Shown in pieces: positions 1-11,767 of a stretch of 59,853 bases of DNA. The first letter of the stretch is position 1. Each line of letters starts with the position of its first letter. The notes beneath the pieces are model-generated. The model had not been told where the DNA came from. It made no database searches and saw only the letters and a program-made list of their open reading frames with translations. This stretch comes from Hansschlegelia zhihuaiae (lineage in GTDB: Bacteria; Pseudomonadota; Alphaproteobacteria; Rhizobiales; Methylopilaceae): contig NZ_RYFI01000017.1 of NCBI RefSeq assembly GCF_004103825.1, positions 56,692-116,544 of the forward strand. Direction: 5' to 3'. A program made the translations under genes and the position numbers.

Positions 1-779
1 CGCTCAGGAACCAGGTGCCGCCGCCCGTGATCGACGAAATGGTGCGGATCGTCTCCTACGACGTCGACTTCAACCGGCCGGTCGGCGCGGGCGACGGCTT
101 CGAGGTGTTCTTCAGCGATCCCAACGAGCAGGGGGGCGACGGCGAGGTCGCCTTCATGTCGCTGAAGCTCGGCGACGAACAGCGCCGTTTCTACCGGTTC
201 GAGACCGACGACGATGGGCTCACCGACTTCTACGACGAGGCCGGAAAGTCGGCGAAGAAGTTCCTGATGAGGAAGCCGATGACCGGCGGCGTGATGCGCT
301 CGGGCTTCGGCTTCCGCCGCCACCCGGTGCTCGGCTATTCCAAGATGCACACCGGCGTCGACTGGGCGGCGCCGACCGGCACGCCGATCGTGGCCTCGGG
401 CAACGGCGCGGTCGAGAAGGCCGGCTGGATGAGCGGCTATGGCCGCCAGGTCGTCCTTCAGCACGCCAATGGCTACGAGACCACCTACAACCACATGTCC
501 GGCATCGCGCGCGGCGTTCAGCCGGGCGCGCGGGTGCGGCAGGGACAGGTGGTCGGCTATGTGGGCTCGACCGGCCTCTCGACCGGCGCGCACCTCCACT
601 ACGAGGTGATGATCAACGGCCGATTCGTGAACCCGATGACCGTGAAGCTGCCGCGCGGCCGCGAGCTCGACGGCGAGCTGCTCGCCAGGTTCGGCGAGGA
701 GCGCGCGCGGATCGACGGCCTGCTCGGCCGCGGGCCGTCGACCGCGCAGAAGGCGACGCTGGCGAACGGCGGAGGGTAG
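1..779 (+). CDS. M23 family zinc metallopeptidase, 3' part (gene begins before the window)
   Basis: The reading frame is open from the first bases (codons from position 3), so the gene starts upstream and only its C-terminal ~258 residues are visible. The last ~130 residues form a peptidase M23 (LytM/DD-endopeptidase) domain. The zinc-ligand motif HTGVD and the catalytic HLHYEV motif are both intact, as is the GFGFRRHP segment before them, so the enzyme is probably active rather than an EnvC-like degenerate activator. The family cleaves peptide cross-links of peptidoglycan in the periplasm. The stretch before the domain is the part that usually precedes the peptidase domain in long, membrane-anchored alphaproteobacterial M23 proteins. 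The N-terminal anchor cannot be seen. It is followed by a palindromic repeat and convergent clpB. Confidence 0.9.
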   Translation, partial: LRNQVPPPVIDEMVRIVSYDVDFNRPVGAGDGFEVFFSDPNEQGGDGEVAFMSLKLGDEQRRFYRFETDDDGLTDFYDEAGKSAKKFLMRKPMTGGVMRSGFGFRRHPVLGYSKMHTGVDWAAPTGTPIVASGNGAVEKAGWMSGYGRQVVLQHANGYETTYNHMSGIARGVQPGARVRQGQVVGYVGSTGLSTGAHLHYEVMINGRFVNPMTVKLPRGRELDGELLARFGEERARIDGLLGRGPSTAQKATLANGGG

Positions 780-803
780 GACGACAGATGCCTGCGCGCG
801 TCA

Positions 804-930
804 GCCCCCTCCACCGCTTCGCGCTCCCCTCCCCCGCTGACGCAGGGGAGGAGCAGAGGCGGCGCCGTGTGTGATCCTCCTCCGCATCGCGGAGGAGGGG
901 GACCATGCAAAGCATGGTGGAGGAGGCGCG
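804..930. repeat. Palindromic intergenic repeat, family A, copy 1
   Basis: This ~127-bp element fills most of the gap between the convergent M23 and clpB genes. Its outer arms pair over a long imperfect inverted repeat (CTCCACCGCTTCGCG at the left, its complement interrupted by short insertions at the right). It contains nested hairpins, including CCATGC-aaa-GCATGG and CCTCCTCCGC-atc-GCGGAGGAGG. A second, very similar copy lies at 36896-37021. No coding potential is apparent. It could act as a bidirectional terminator or mRNA stabiliser, but that is inference. Confidence 0.8.
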
Positions 931-967
931 AGGCTCAACGTCGAACGCTTGACGCGACCTCTGGCCG

Positions 968-3568
<2,601 letters not shown>

Positions 3569-3662
3569 GACGTCTCCTTCCGAGCGCGCCGGCTTTCGCA
3601 GCCACCAAAATGGCCCACGCGGCCGACGCCTCAATCCTCGCCCGCCGTCCGGAGACGACGTC

Positions 3663-3686
3663 GCAGGTCCTCTTTTAGCGACCTGC
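3663..3686 (-). promoter_or_regulatory. Hairpin in the presumed clpB leader
   Basis: A perfect 7-bp inverted repeat GCAGGTC / GACCTGC with a 10-nt loop lies about 95 bp before the clpB start codon and downstream of the candidate promoter, so it would be in the 5' untranslated RNA. A role in mRNA stability or temperature sensing is possible but unproven. It does not cover the ribosome-binding site. Confidence 0.4.
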
Positions 3687-3694
3687 TGGCGGCG

Positions 3695-3723
3695 ATATGG
3701 GTGTTGCCATTGAGCCACAAAAG
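3695..3723 (-). promoter_or_regulatory. Candidate RpoH (sigma-32) promoter of clpB
   Basis: Read on the minus strand, CTTTTGT is followed after 14 nt by ACCCATAT. The second element agrees well with the heat-shock -10 box (CCCATnT) and the spacing fits. The first agrees only partly with CTTGAAA. The site lies about 130 bp upstream of clpB, a classic heat-shock gene. Proposed by eye only. Confidence 0.4.
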
Positions 3724-3778
3724 GGGATGGTAGGCGTCGCTTGTTCCCTGCGCTTTGATATTTGTCACAGGAGAGATC

Positions 3779-4546
3779 GTGCGTTCCGAAGGCCGCGTCG
3801 CAGCGCTCCGGCGCTTTCCCGTGAAGGGACTCTCGCCCGAAGCTCTCGACGCCGTTGAGGTCGAACCCGGCCGTCCGATCGCCGGAGACCGGGCCTACGC
3901 GATCGAGAACGGCCCCTCGGGCTTCGACCCCGAACGCCCGGCGAAGCTGCCCAAGGTCAAGTTCCTCTGCCTGATGAAGAACGCCCGGCTCGCGGGACTT
4001 GAGACCCGCTTCGACGCCGCGACCGGCCGTCTCGAAATCTCCCGCGACGGCGCGCTTGCGCTCTCGGCGGACCTCACCACAGAGGCAGGCCGCGAGAAGA
4101 CGGCGGCATGGTTCTCGGATTTCATGGGCGAGGAGCGGCGCGGCCCGCTCAAGGTGCTGCCGGCGCCCAAGGGCCACACTTTCTCCGACACCTCGAAGGG
4201 CGTGCTGTCGCTCATCAACCTCGCGAGCGTCGCGGCGATCGAGGATTTTGCGGGCGCGCCCGTCGATCCGCTGCGGTTCCGCGGCAATCTCGACTTCGAA
4301 GGGTTCGGGGCCTGGGACGAACTCGAATGGGTCGGCCGCGACCTCCTCGTGGGCGAGGTCCGGTTCCGGGTCGTCGACCGCACAGTCCGCTGCGCCGCCA
4401 CCGAGGTCGACCCGACGACGGCGGCGCGCGACATGCCCGTGCCCCGGCTTCTGCAGCAGCGCCTCGGCCACGCCGATTGCGGCGTCTATGCGCAGGCCGT
4501 CACTGCGGGCCGCATCGCGGTCGGGGCGCCGGTCCGGCTGGTCTGA
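3779..4546 (+). CDS. MOSC domain protein (molybdenum cofactor/sulfur carrier family)
   Basis: The protein of 255 residues has an N-terminal MOSC beta-barrel domain (from [13 protein letters not shown]) and a C-terminal MOSC domain with the conserved cysteine in [10 protein letters not shown]. Proteins of this family (YcbX, mARC, MOCOS C-terminus) bind molybdenum cofactor and often reduce N-hydroxylated compounds. The substrate here is unknown. I chose the GTG at 3779, which has AGGAG five bases ahead, over the in-frame TTG at 3755. It diverges from clpB and shares the intergenic region with it. It is followed by a strong hairpin terminator. Confidence 0.85.
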   Translation: MRSEGRVAALRRFPVKGLSPEALDAVEVEPGRPIAGDRAYAIENGPSGFDPERPAKLPKVKFLCLMKNARLAGLETRFDAATGRLEISRDGALALSADLTTEAGREKTAAWFSDFMGEERRGPLKVLPAPKGHTFSDTSKGVLSLINLASVAAIEDFAGAPVDPLRFRGNLDFEGFGAWDELEWVGRDLLVGEVRFRVVDRTVRCAATEVDPTTAARDMPVPRLLQQRLGHADCGVYAQAVTAGRIAVGAPVRLV

Positions 4547-4569
4547 GACGCTTGCGAGCCAAAGCAAAA

Positions 4570-4594
4570 GGGCCCGAAGCGACGCTTCGGGCCC
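4570..4594. terminator. Bidirectional hairpin terminator between convergent genes
   Basis: A perfect 11-bp stem (GGGCCCGAAGC / GCTTCGGGCCC) with a 3-nt loop lies between the MOSC gene and the convergent DUF4167 gene. The A-rich stretch on its left (CCAAAGCAAAAG) reads CTTTTGCTTTGG on the minus strand, so it best fits intrinsic termination of the DUF4167 transcript. Confidence 0.8.
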
Positions 4595-4624
4595 CGAAAT
4601 GGGCTGGAGCCTGACAGCGCGACC

Positions 4625-5737
4625 TCAGTCCGAAGACGTCTCGGGCTCCGGCTGGGCCGCGGTCTCGCCCGCCTCGTCCGAGGAGGGCGACCGGCCGTAG
4701 CGGCCGTAGCGGCGCCGGCGGCTGCGCGAGGGCGCGGCGCCGTCCTGGCCGCGCGGATCGCCGTCTTCCGACGCAGTCTCGACGGCTGCGGGCTCGGCGG
4801 CCGCGGGGGCGGTCGCCTCGGGTTCGGGCTGCGGCGCGGGGACTTCGGGCCGGGTCCGGGCCTGGACCGGCGCCTTCTCCTCGGGAGCCGGCTGGGCCGC
4901 CGGCTCGGGCGAGGCGCTCGCGCCGCCGCCGGTGATGAAGGCCGGCAAATCGCCGACGGAGGGCTGGTCGCCCATGCCGTTCACGCGCGGCCCGCGGTCC
5001 TGGCCGCGCTCTTGCCCGCGCTCCTGGACCCGATCGTCGCGCTCATAGGGACGATCGCCGCGGTCGGGGCGACGGTCGTCGCGACCGCCGCCCTCATGCC
5101 GGTTGGCGTCGTAGCGGTTGTCCGGCCGGCCGCCCTGCTGCCGGTTCGGATCGTTGCGGTCGTAGCGATTGTCCTGCCGGTTGTCGGGACGACCGTCCTG
5201 GCGGTTGTCGGGACGCCGGTCGTTGCGGTCGTAGCGCGGCTGCTGCTGGGGATAGCCGTTGTTCGGCCGGCCGCCATTCTGCTGGCGCGACTGCTGCGGC
5301 TGGTTGTTGGGCTGTCCGCCCTGCCCGGCCTGACCCTGGGGCGCGCCGTTCTGGCCCGCATAGGGCTGGCCGTTGGCCTCGCTCTGCTGCTCGCCGCCCT
5401 CCTCGTCGAAATCGACGTCGTTGAAGTCGTCGGCGTCGGCCCGCACGAAGGTCTGGTGCGGCTGGTACTGCGCCTGCGCGGCCGCCAGAAGGCGATAATA
5501 GTGCTCGGCGTGCTGCATGTAGTTCTCGGCGCCGACCGGGTCGCCCGCCGTCAGCGCGTCACGCGAGAGCTGGACGTATTTGTCCGCGATGGTGCCCGCC
5601 GTACCGCGGATCTTCACGTCCGGGCCGTTCGACTCGTAGGTGCGGCTGAGCGGGTTGGGACCCTTGCCGCCGCTGCCGCCGCCGCTGTTGCTCCCGCGGC
5701 TGCGACCGCGGATGCGCTTCGACTGTCCTTGCCTCAT
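4625..5737 (-). CDS. DUF4167 protein with a long low-complexity basic tail
   Basis: The 370-residue protein starts MRQGQSKRIRGRSRG and has the conserved alphaproteobacterial DUF4167 region in its first ~100 residues (NPLSRTYESNGPDVKIRGTA, then ADKYVQLSRDA and AENYMQHAEHYYR). From about residue 110 onward it is disordered: a stretch rich in N, Q, D and R with repeated RPDNRQD/NRYDRND units, then a P/E/A-rich part, and a basic patch RSRRRRYGRYGR near the C terminus. The composition suggests RNA binding or condensate formation. That is inference; the function is unknown. The start was chosen by family agreement, since the upstream Shine-Dalgarno is weak. It lies downstream of prmC on the same strand, as in many Rhizobiales. 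Confidence 0.9.
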   Translation of the reverse strand: MRQGQSKRIRGRSRGSNSGGGSGGKGPNPLSRTYESNGPDVKIRGTAGTIADKYVQLSRDALTAGDPVGAENYMQHAEHYYRLLAAAQAQYQPHQTFVRADADDFNDVDFDEEGGEQQSEANGQPYAGQNGAPQGQAGQGGQPNNQPQQSRQQNGGRPNNGYPQQQPRYDRNDRRPDNRQDGRPDNRQDNRYDRNDPNRQQGGRPDNRYDANRHEGGGRDDRRPDRGDRPYERDDRVQERGQERGQDRGPRVNGMGDQPSVGDLPAFITGGGASASPEPAAQPAPEEKAPVQARTRPEVPAPQPEPEATAPAAAEPAAVETASEDGDPRGQDGAAPSRSRRRRYGRYGRSPSSDEAGETAAQPEPETSSD

Positions 5738-6081
5738 CGGGTTCAAAATCAGTTCTCGCCTTAAGCTAAGGATGCCCCGAAGGGCGATCGGACCGGGCTC
5801 GCCCGTCACGCGGCCTTCCGCGACGGCGTGGCCCCGCGCTCCCGCTCGGAAACGCCAAGGGCCCTCGCGCGTCTCGGTCGCCAAAACAGGCCTTGAAGGC
5901 CCGGTCCGGCGATCCGGCGTGATCGAAGCTTTGCGTCGATCTTCCAGAACCAGCCGCACCCTCGGGACGCGGCGGCGCCCTGAAATTTTTCATCCGCCGC
6001 TCACGGACGCCGCTCAGCGGCAGTCGGGCTCTGGATGATTCCGATCCGGAACATAGCCGCGCCGCTCTCGGATTCCAAGGC
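5738..6081. other. Intergenic region upstream of the DUF4167 gene
   Basis: No gene is supported in these 344 bases. They probably hold the DUF4167 promoter and 5' leader on the minus strand. A small inverted repeat CCTTA-AGC-TAAGG sits at 5759-5771, just ahead of the start codon, and a near-palindrome TGAAATTTTTCA at 5981-5992. Confidence 0.5.
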
Positions 6082-6945
6082 CTATTTGCCCGAGCCCCTG
6101 TGCGGCGCGCGAACAACCAGCGCGCGCTCCACCCCGGCGAGATCGCGGGCCGCGCGGATGACCGCAAGTCCCGACGCGACGGCGAGCTCGCCGACCGCGC
6201 CGGCCTGGCCGGCGCCGAGCTCCAGCACTGCCGCCCCGCCGGGCGCGAGCAGACGCGGCGCCTCGCGCAGGATCGCCCGGTAGGCGTCGAGGCCGTCGGT
6301 CCCGCCATCGAGGGCGCGGCGCGGGTCATGGGCCCGCACCTCGACGTCGAGCGCCGCGATGTCGTCCGTCGCAATATAAGGCGGGTTCGAGACCAGGAGG
6401 TCGAAGCGGGTCGCGACCGCCGCGGCCCAGTGGCCGGCAGCGAAGCGCGCCCGGCCTGCGAGGCCGAGCGACTCGGCGTTCTCCCGCGCGGTGTTCGCCG
6501 CCCCGGGAGACAAGTCCACCCCGAGCCCCCAGGCGTTGGGCAGCTCCGACAGGAGCGCCAGCAGCAGGCAGCCGGAGCCCGTCCCGAGATCGAGGACCGA
6601 GATCGCGCCGTCGGCGTCGCCGATCTCGGCGAGCGCGGCCTCCACGACGGTCTCGGTGTCCGGGCGGGGCGAAAGGGTTTCGGGAGACAGCGCGAAGCCC
6701 AGCCCCCAGAATTCCCGGCACCCGAGAATGCGGTCGACCGGCTCGCCCGAAAGGCGGCGATCCAGAAACGCGTCGAGCTGCGCGGATCGGAGGAGCGAAA
6801 CCTCTGCTCCGCCGTCCGCCAGAAGCTGCGTCGGGCTGAGGCCCAACGCCTCCTGCGCGAGCGCTCGCGCCTCGAGCTCCGGCGTCGGCAGGCCCGCCTC
6901 GGCGAGCCGCAGGGCGGCCTTCCGCAGGACGTCGCTCCGCGTCAC
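6082..6945 (-). CDS. prmC: Peptide chain release factor N5-glutamine methyltransferase
   Basis: The 287-residue protein has an N-terminal helical domain and a Rossmann methyltransferase domain with SAM motif [16 protein letters not shown] and the diagnostic NPPYI tetrapeptide that holds the target glutamine. PrmC methylates the glutamine of the GGQ motif in release factors. Its substrate RF1 is encoded immediately upstream. The GTG start overlaps the prfA stop codon (GTGA), so translation is coupled. That overlap, and the conserved beginning [17 protein letters not shown], decide the start; the frame remains open much further upstream. Confidence 0.95.
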   Translation of the reverse strand: MTRSDVLRKAALRLAEAGLPTPELEARALAQEALGLSPTQLLADGGAEVSLLRSAQLDAFLDRRLSGEPVDRILGCREFWGLGFALSPETLSPRPDTETVVEAALAEIGDADGAISVLDLGTGSGCLLLALLSELPNAWGLGVDLSPGAANTARENAESLGLAGRARFAAGHWAAAVATRFDLLVSNPPYIATDDIAALDVEVRAHDPRRALDGGTDGLDAYRAILREAPRLLAPGGAAVLELGAGQAGAVGELAVASGLAVIRAARDLAGVERALVVRAPHRGSGK

Positions 6946-8030
6946 GCCGCCTGGTCTTCGGCCGCGAGCAGCCGCGCGCGCTGCTCGGCCGAGAGCGCGT
7001 CGATCAGCTCGCCGAGCGCCTCTCCCGCCATCACGGCGTCGAGCTTGTAGAGGGTCAGGCCGATGCGGTGGTCGGTGACGCGCCCTTGCGGGAAATTGTA
7101 GGTGCGGATGCGCTCCGAACGGTCGCCGGAGCCGACCTGGACCCGCCGCGCGTCGGCGCGCGCCGTGTCCACGCGCTCGCGCTCGATGTCGTAGAGCTTG
7201 GCGCGAAGCAGCGCGATCGCCCGCGCGCGGTTCCGGTGCTGCGAGCGCTCGTCCTGCACCGCGACCGCGATTCCGGTCGGCAGATGCGTCACGCGCACCG
7301 CCGACTCGGTCTTGTTGACGTGCTGTCCGCCCGCTCCTTGCGCGCGGAACACGTCGAAGCGCAGCTCGCTGTCGTCGAGCGCGACGTCGACCTCCTCGGC
7401 CTCGGGCAGCACCGCGACGGTCGCGGCGGAGGTGTGGATGCGCCCCGAGCCTTCGGTCGCGGGCACCCGCTGGACGCGGTGCACCCCGGACTCGAATTTG
7501 AGCCGTCCGAACACGCCATCGCCCGCGATCTCGGCGACGATCTCCTTGAAGCCGCCGACCGCGCCCTCGCTCGCGCTCAGAATATCGACGCGCCAGCGCT
7601 GTGCGTCCGCATAGCGCTGGTACATCCGGAACAGGTCGCCGGCGAACAGCGCCGCCTCGTCGCCGCCCGTGCCGGCGCGCACCTCCAGGATGACGCCGCG
7701 CTCGTCCGCCTCGTCCTTCGGCAGCAGCTCGAGCTGCAGCGCCTCGGCGGCGGCCGAAAGCCGTCCCCGCGCGTCGTCGCGCTCGGCTTCCGCGAGCGCG
7801 CGCATCTCGGCCTCGGTCGCGGGATCGGCGATCAGGCCGTCGAGATCGCGGATCTCGGCCTCGGTCGCGCGCAGCGCCCGGATGGCCTCGACCACCGGCT
7901 CGAGCTCGGCGCGCTCGCGGCCGAGCTTCGCCAGCTCGCCGCCGTCGGTGGTCGCGCCCAGCTCGTGCTCGACGGTCGCAAATCGCTCGAGGACGGCCTC
8001 GAGCCGGTCGGCGGACAGCGCGGAGCTCAT
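6942..8030 (-). CDS. prfA: Peptide chain release factor 1
   Basis: The 362-residue protein has the full RF1 length. It contains the catalytic [12 protein letters not shown] loop, whose glutamine is the PrmC target. The PxT-type anticodon-mimic segment appears to be [16 protein letters not shown] just before it. RF1 terminates translation at UAA and UAG. The ATG overlaps the ptsP stop codon (ATGA) and the stop overlaps the prmC start, so ptsP-prfA-prmC form one tightly coupled operon. Confidence 0.97.
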   Translation of the reverse strand: MSSALSADRLEAVLERFATVEHELGATTDGGELAKLGRERAELEPVVEAIRALRATEAEIRDLDGLIADPATEAEMRALAEAERDDARGRLSAAAEALQLELLPKDEADERGVILEVRAGTGGDEAALFAGDLFRMYQRYADAQRWRVDILSASEGAVGGFKEIVAEIAGDGVFGRLKFESGVHRVQRVPATEGSGRIHTSAATVAVLPEAEEVDVALDDSELRFDVFRAQGAGGQHVNKTESAVRVTHLPTGIAVAVQDERSQHRNRARAIALLRAKLYDIERERVDTARADARRVQVGSGDRSERIRTYNFPQGRVTDHRIGLTLYKLDAVMAGEALGELIDALSAEQRARLLAAEDQAA

Positions 8031-10303
8031 GGGGCGACCTGCAGGCCCCGCTTCGCCGCGAAGGCCTCGATCTCGGCGCGGAGCGAGGCCTTGCCATCCG
8101 CACGGGCGATGAGCGGCGTCATGAAGGCGGCGAGCTCCGCCGCGTCGGCCTCGATCAGCGCGGCCTTCACCGGGCCGATCGAGGCCGGCGACATCGAGAG
8201 CGAGCGATAGCCGACGCCGACCAGCGCCAGCGCCTCGAGCGGCCGCGCGCCGATCTCGCCGCAGAGCGTCACGGGCTTGCCCGCCGCCTTGGCGCGGTCC
8301 GCGATACGGGCGAGGGTCCTGAGGAACGCCGGGCTCAGCGGATCGAAGCGCCCGGAGACGCGCGCGTTGCCGCGGTCGACCGCGAACAGGAACTGCATCA
8401 GGTCGTTGGAGCCGACCGAGACGAAGTCGACGCGCTCCAGCACCTCGTCGAGCTGGAACAGCAGCGACGGCACCTCGATCATGACGCCGACCTCGACAGA
8501 GGAGGGCGCCGGATGGCCGTGCTTCACCAGCCGGGCCAGCTCGCGGCGGACGATGTCGCGCGCGCCGTCGATCTCCGAGACGCAGGCCACCATCGGGAAC
8601 ATGATGCGGAGATCCCGTCCGCCGCCGGCGTTGAGCAAAGCGCGCACCTGGGTGCGCAGCAGCGCCGGCCGGTCGAGCCCGAGCCGGATCGCCCGCCAGC
8701 CGAGCGCCGGGTTCTCCTCGGGCTCGCGATGCATGTAGGGCAGTATCTTGTCGCCCCCGACATCGAGCGTGCGGAACGTGACGGGCCGGCCGTCCGCGGC
8801 GTCGAGCACGGCGCGGTAGAGCTGCTGCTGCGCCGCGGTCTTGGGCATCGAGGACGCCACCATGAATTGCAGCTCGGTGCGGAACAGGCCGATGCCATGG
8901 GCGCCGGTCTCTGCGAGATGCGGCAGGTCGACCAGGAGGCCTGCGTTCAGCAGGAGCTTGACCTCCGCGCCGTCGATGGTCGCGGACGGCCGCTCGCGCA
9001 GCGCGCGGTACTGCTCCTGCTTGCGCGCGCGGAACCGGACCTTGTCCACATAGGCGCGCTCGACGTCCTGGGTCGGGCGCACATGCACCTCGCCCGACAC
9101 GCCGTCGACGATGATGGCGTCGCCCGACTCCACGAGGCCGGTCGCGTTCTCGATCTGCCCGACGGCCGCGATGCCGAGGGCGCGGGCGACGATCGCCACA
9201 TGGCTCGACGCCGAGCCCTCCTCGAGCACGAGGCCGCGCAGCCTCGTGCGGTCGTAGTCGAGCAGGGCCGCCGGGCCCATGGACCGCGCCACCACGATGG
9301 CGTTCTCGGGCAGCTCGGCTGCGACCGGCGCCATGCCCTGGCCGGGCGCGGTCAGCTCGCGGAGGAGCCGATTCGCGAGATCGTCGAGGTCGTGCAGGCG
9401 CTCCCGGAGATAGGGGTCCGTCTGGCGCTGCATGCGGGCGCGCGTGTCGGACTGGACGCGCTCGACGGCGGCCTCGGCGGTGATGCCGGTCTGCACCGCC
9501 TCGTGCAGCCGCCGCCCCCAGCCGCGGTCGTTCGCGAACATCCGGAAGGCCTCGAGCACGTCGCGATGCTCGCCGGCGCGCGCCACCTCGCCGTCGTCGA
9601 GCAGCACGTCGATCGAGGCCCTGAGGCCCGCGAGCGCCGTGTCGAGGCGCTTGAGCTCGGCCTCGGTGTCCTCAGCGATGAAGGTCTTCACCACGACGCG
9701 CGGCTCGTGCAGCACGACATGGCCGAGCCCGATGCCCTCCGACAGCGCCGCCCCGCCCGCATGGGCCGGCCTGCGTCCGACCGGCTCGAGGCCGGTCTCG
9801 GCGCCTCCGAGCTCGCCGCTCGCGATCATCTCGGCGATCACCATGGCGGTGGTCTGGAGCGCCTCGATTTCCTCGTCGGAGTAAGTGCGGTGCGACTTGT
9901 TCTGGACGACCAGCACGCCGAGCGTGTTGCCGGCGCGCAGGATCGGCACGCCGAGGAAGGAGTGGAAGATCTCCTCGCCGGTCTCGGGCTTGTAGGAGAA
10001 GGCCGGATGCGCCTGGGCGTCCGACAGATTGACGGGCTCCGCCTCGTCGGCCACCAGGCCGACCAGTCCCTCACCCTTGTGCATGGTGGTGCGGTGCACG
10101 GCCTCGCGGTTGAGGCCCTCGGTCGCATAGAGCTCGAGGTCGCCGTCGACGCGCAGCACGTAGACCGAGCAGACCTCGGCCACCATGTTGGCGGCGATCA
10201 GCACGACGATGCGGTCGAGGCGCTCCTGCGCCGCGACCGGATCAGCCATGACCTCGCGCAGCCGGCGCAAAAGCACGCGCGGGCCGCCATAAGCGCCTCG
10301 CAT
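8027..10303 (-). CDS. ptsP: Phosphoenolpyruvate-protein phosphotransferase of the nitrogen PTS (EI-Ntr)
   Basis: The 758-residue protein begins with a GAF domain (about 30-165, [17 protein letters not shown]...), which sets PtsP apart from sugar-PTS enzyme I. A PTS enzyme I N domain and the swivelling phosphohistidine domain follow (active histidine in [15 protein letters not shown]). The C terminus is a PEP-binding TIM barrel with FRTEL and LCGEIGARP-type segments. It transfers phosphate from PEP to NPr and then to PtsN, a cytoplasmic regulatory relay. The GAF domain senses glutamine/2-oxoglutarate in characterised relatives. GCGGAAG precedes the ATG. It is first in the ptsP-prfA-prmC operon and follows lysC on the same strand, the usual Rhizobiales order. 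Confidence 0.95.
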   Translation of the reverse strand: MRGAYGGPRVLLRRLREVMADPVAAQERLDRIVVLIAANMVAEVCSVYVLRVDGDLELYATEGLNREAVHRTTMHKGEGLVGLVADEAEPVNLSDAQAHPAFSYKPETGEEIFHSFLGVPILRAGNTLGVLVVQNKSHRTYSDEEIEALQTTAMVIAEMIASGELGGAETGLEPVGRRPAHAGGAALSEGIGLGHVVLHEPRVVVKTFIAEDTEAELKRLDTALAGLRASIDVLLDDGEVARAGEHRDVLEAFRMFANDRGWGRRLHEAVQTGITAEAAVERVQSDTRARMQRQTDPYLRERLHDLDDLANRLLRELTAPGQGMAPVAAELPENAIVVARSMGPAALLDYDRTRLRGLVLEEGSASSHVAIVARALGIAAVGQIENATGLVESGDAIIVDGVSGEVHVRPTQDVERAYVDKVRFRARKQEQYRALRERPSATIDGAEVKLLLNAGLLVDLPHLAETGAHGIGLFRTELQFMVASSMPKTAAQQQLYRAVLDAADGRPVTFRTLDVGGDKILPYMHREPEENPALGWRAIRLGLDRPALLRTQVRALLNAGGGRDLRIMFPMVACVSEIDGARDIVRRELARLVKHGHPAPSSVEVGVMIEVPSLLFQLDEVLERVDFVSVGSNDLMQFLFAVDRGNARVSGRFDPLSPAFLRTLARIADRAKAAGKPVTLCGEIGARPLEALALVGVGYRSLSMSPASIGPVKAALIEADAAELAAFMTPLIARADGKASLRAEIEAFAAKRGLQVAP

Positions 10304-10392
10304 CTTCCGCTCTCCGGATATTGGATCTGCGCCCGCGCGATAACCGCGAGGGTCAGCTTAGCGTCCGCGGTCGCCCGCGTAAAAGGCCGCGC

Positions 10393-11646
10393 TCAGGCCT
10401 TGTCGAGCCCGTATACCGAATGCAGCGTTCTGACGGCAAGTTCGGCGAAAGCCGTATCGATCAGCACCGAGATCTTGATCTCCGAGGTGGTGATCGCGCG
10501 GATGTTGACGCCGCGCTTGGCGAGCGCCTGGAAGGCCTGCGCCGCGACGCCGGCGTGGCTGCGCATGCCGATGCCGATGACCGACACCTTGCAGGCGTCG
10601 GCCTCGGTGTTGAGCGCCTCGAAGCCGATCTCGGCTTGTCTGGCGTTCAGGATGTCGATCGCCCGCGCCTGGTCGGACGTCGGCAGCGTGAAGGTGATGT
10701 CGGTGGTCTTGCCGTCCTCGGAGATGTTCTGGACGATCATGTCGACATTGATCGCGGCCTCCGCGAGCGGGCCGAACACGCCGGCCGCGACCCCCGGCCG
10801 GTCCTGCACCCGGCGGAGCGTGATCTGGGCCTCGTCCTTGGTGTAGGCGATGCCGGTGACGACCTGACTTTCCACGATTTCGTCCTCGTCGCAGATGAGC
10901 GTCCCGACCGGATGGCCGTCGGGACCCGTCTGGGCGGCGTCCGGCGCGTCGAAGCTCGATCGCACGAACACCCTGACCTTGTGCACCATCGCCATCTCGA
11001 CGGAGCGCACCTGCATGACCTTGGCCCCGAGCGAGGCCATCTCAAGCATCTCCTCGAAGGCGATCTTATAGAGACGCTGCGCCTGCGGCACGATTCGCGG
11101 GTCGGTGGTGTAGACGCCGTCGACATCGGTGTAGATGTCGCAGCGGTCGGCCTTCACGGCCGCCGCCACCGCGACCGCGCTGGTGTCCGAGCCGCCGCGG
11201 CCGAGCGTCGAGATGCGGTTGTCGGGGCCGACGCCCTGGAAGCCTGCGATCACCGGCACCTGTTTGTCGACGAGGCGCGAGATCAGCGCCGAACCGTCGA
11301 TCTCGGCGATCCGCGCCGCGCCATGCGCCGCGTCGGTCCTGAGCGGGATCTGCCAGCCCTGGAACGACCGCGCGGTGACGCCCATGCCCTGCAGCGCGAT
11401 CGCCAGCAGCCCCGACGTCACCTGCTCGCCCGAGGCCACGATCGCGTCGTATTCCCGCGCGTCGTGGATCGCGGACGCCTCCCTGGTCCAGGCGACGAGC
11501 TGGTTGGTGGCGCCGGCCATGGCCGAGACCACCACGGCGACCTCGTGGCCGGCGTCAACCTCCCGCTTCACATGGGCGGCGACGTTTCGGATGCGCTCGA
11601 CGTTCGCGACCGAGGTGCCGCCGAACTTCATGACGATGCGGGACAT
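10393..11646 (-). CDS. lysC: Aspartate kinase
   Basis: The 417-residue protein has the aspartokinase N-terminal signature VMKFGGTSVANVERI followed by the amino-acid kinase fold, including GRGGSDTSAVA. Two C-terminal ACT domains (from about 265) usually bind lysine/threonine as feedback inhibitors. It phosphorylates aspartate at the head of lysine, methionine and threonine synthesis. I chose the ATG at 11646 (MSRIVMKFGG) although no clear Shine-Dalgarno precedes it, because it matches the family start; the open frame runs on to 11748. ubiG diverges from it across 121 bp. dapB, lysA and metX of the same pathway are elsewhere in this window. Confidence 0.96.
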   Translation of the reverse strand: MSRIVMKFGGTSVANVERIRNVAAHVKREVDAGHEVAVVVSAMAGATNQLVAWTREASAIHDAREYDAIVASGEQVTSGLLAIALQGMGVTARSFQGWQIPLRTDAAHGAARIAEIDGSALISRLVDKQVPVIAGFQGVGPDNRISTLGRGGSDTSAVAVAAAVKADRCDIYTDVDGVYTTDPRIVPQAQRLYKIAFEEMLEMASLGAKVMQVRSVEMAMVHKVRVFVRSSFDAPDAAQTGPDGHPVGTLICDEDEIVESQVVTGIAYTKDEAQITLRRVQDRPGVAAGVFGPLAEAAINVDMIVQNISEDGKTTDITFTLPTSDQARAIDILNARQAEIGFEALNTEADACKVSVIGIGMRSHAGVAAQAFQALAKRGVNIRAITTSEIKISVLIDTAFAELAVRTLHSVYGLDKA

Positions 11647-11767
11647 AGGACGCGAGAACAGCTTTCTGGACGGACGGGAGAACGGCCCGTTCCGAAGCGG
11701 CCGGGCGAAAAGGCGGCTATAGATAGCCGCGGGACATCCGCGACACAACGGCGGAGAGGAGACGCGA

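Noticed and set aside
3569-4567. N-terminal extension of ClpB to 1199 residues
   Set aside because: The extension crosses the MOSC gene on the opposite strand, and the start at 3568 has a strong Shine-Dalgarno and the canonical ClpB N terminus.
5012-5764. Plus-strand hydrophobic frame opposite the DUF4167 gene
   Set aside because: Its valine/alanine/leucine-rich translation is the antisense image of the R/N/Q/D repeats of DUF4167, not a membrane protein.
8513-10846. Long plus-strand open frame (777 codons) across ptsP
   Set aside because: It is antisense to a complete ptsP and runs into lysC; no family is recognisable and codon positions fit ptsP instead.
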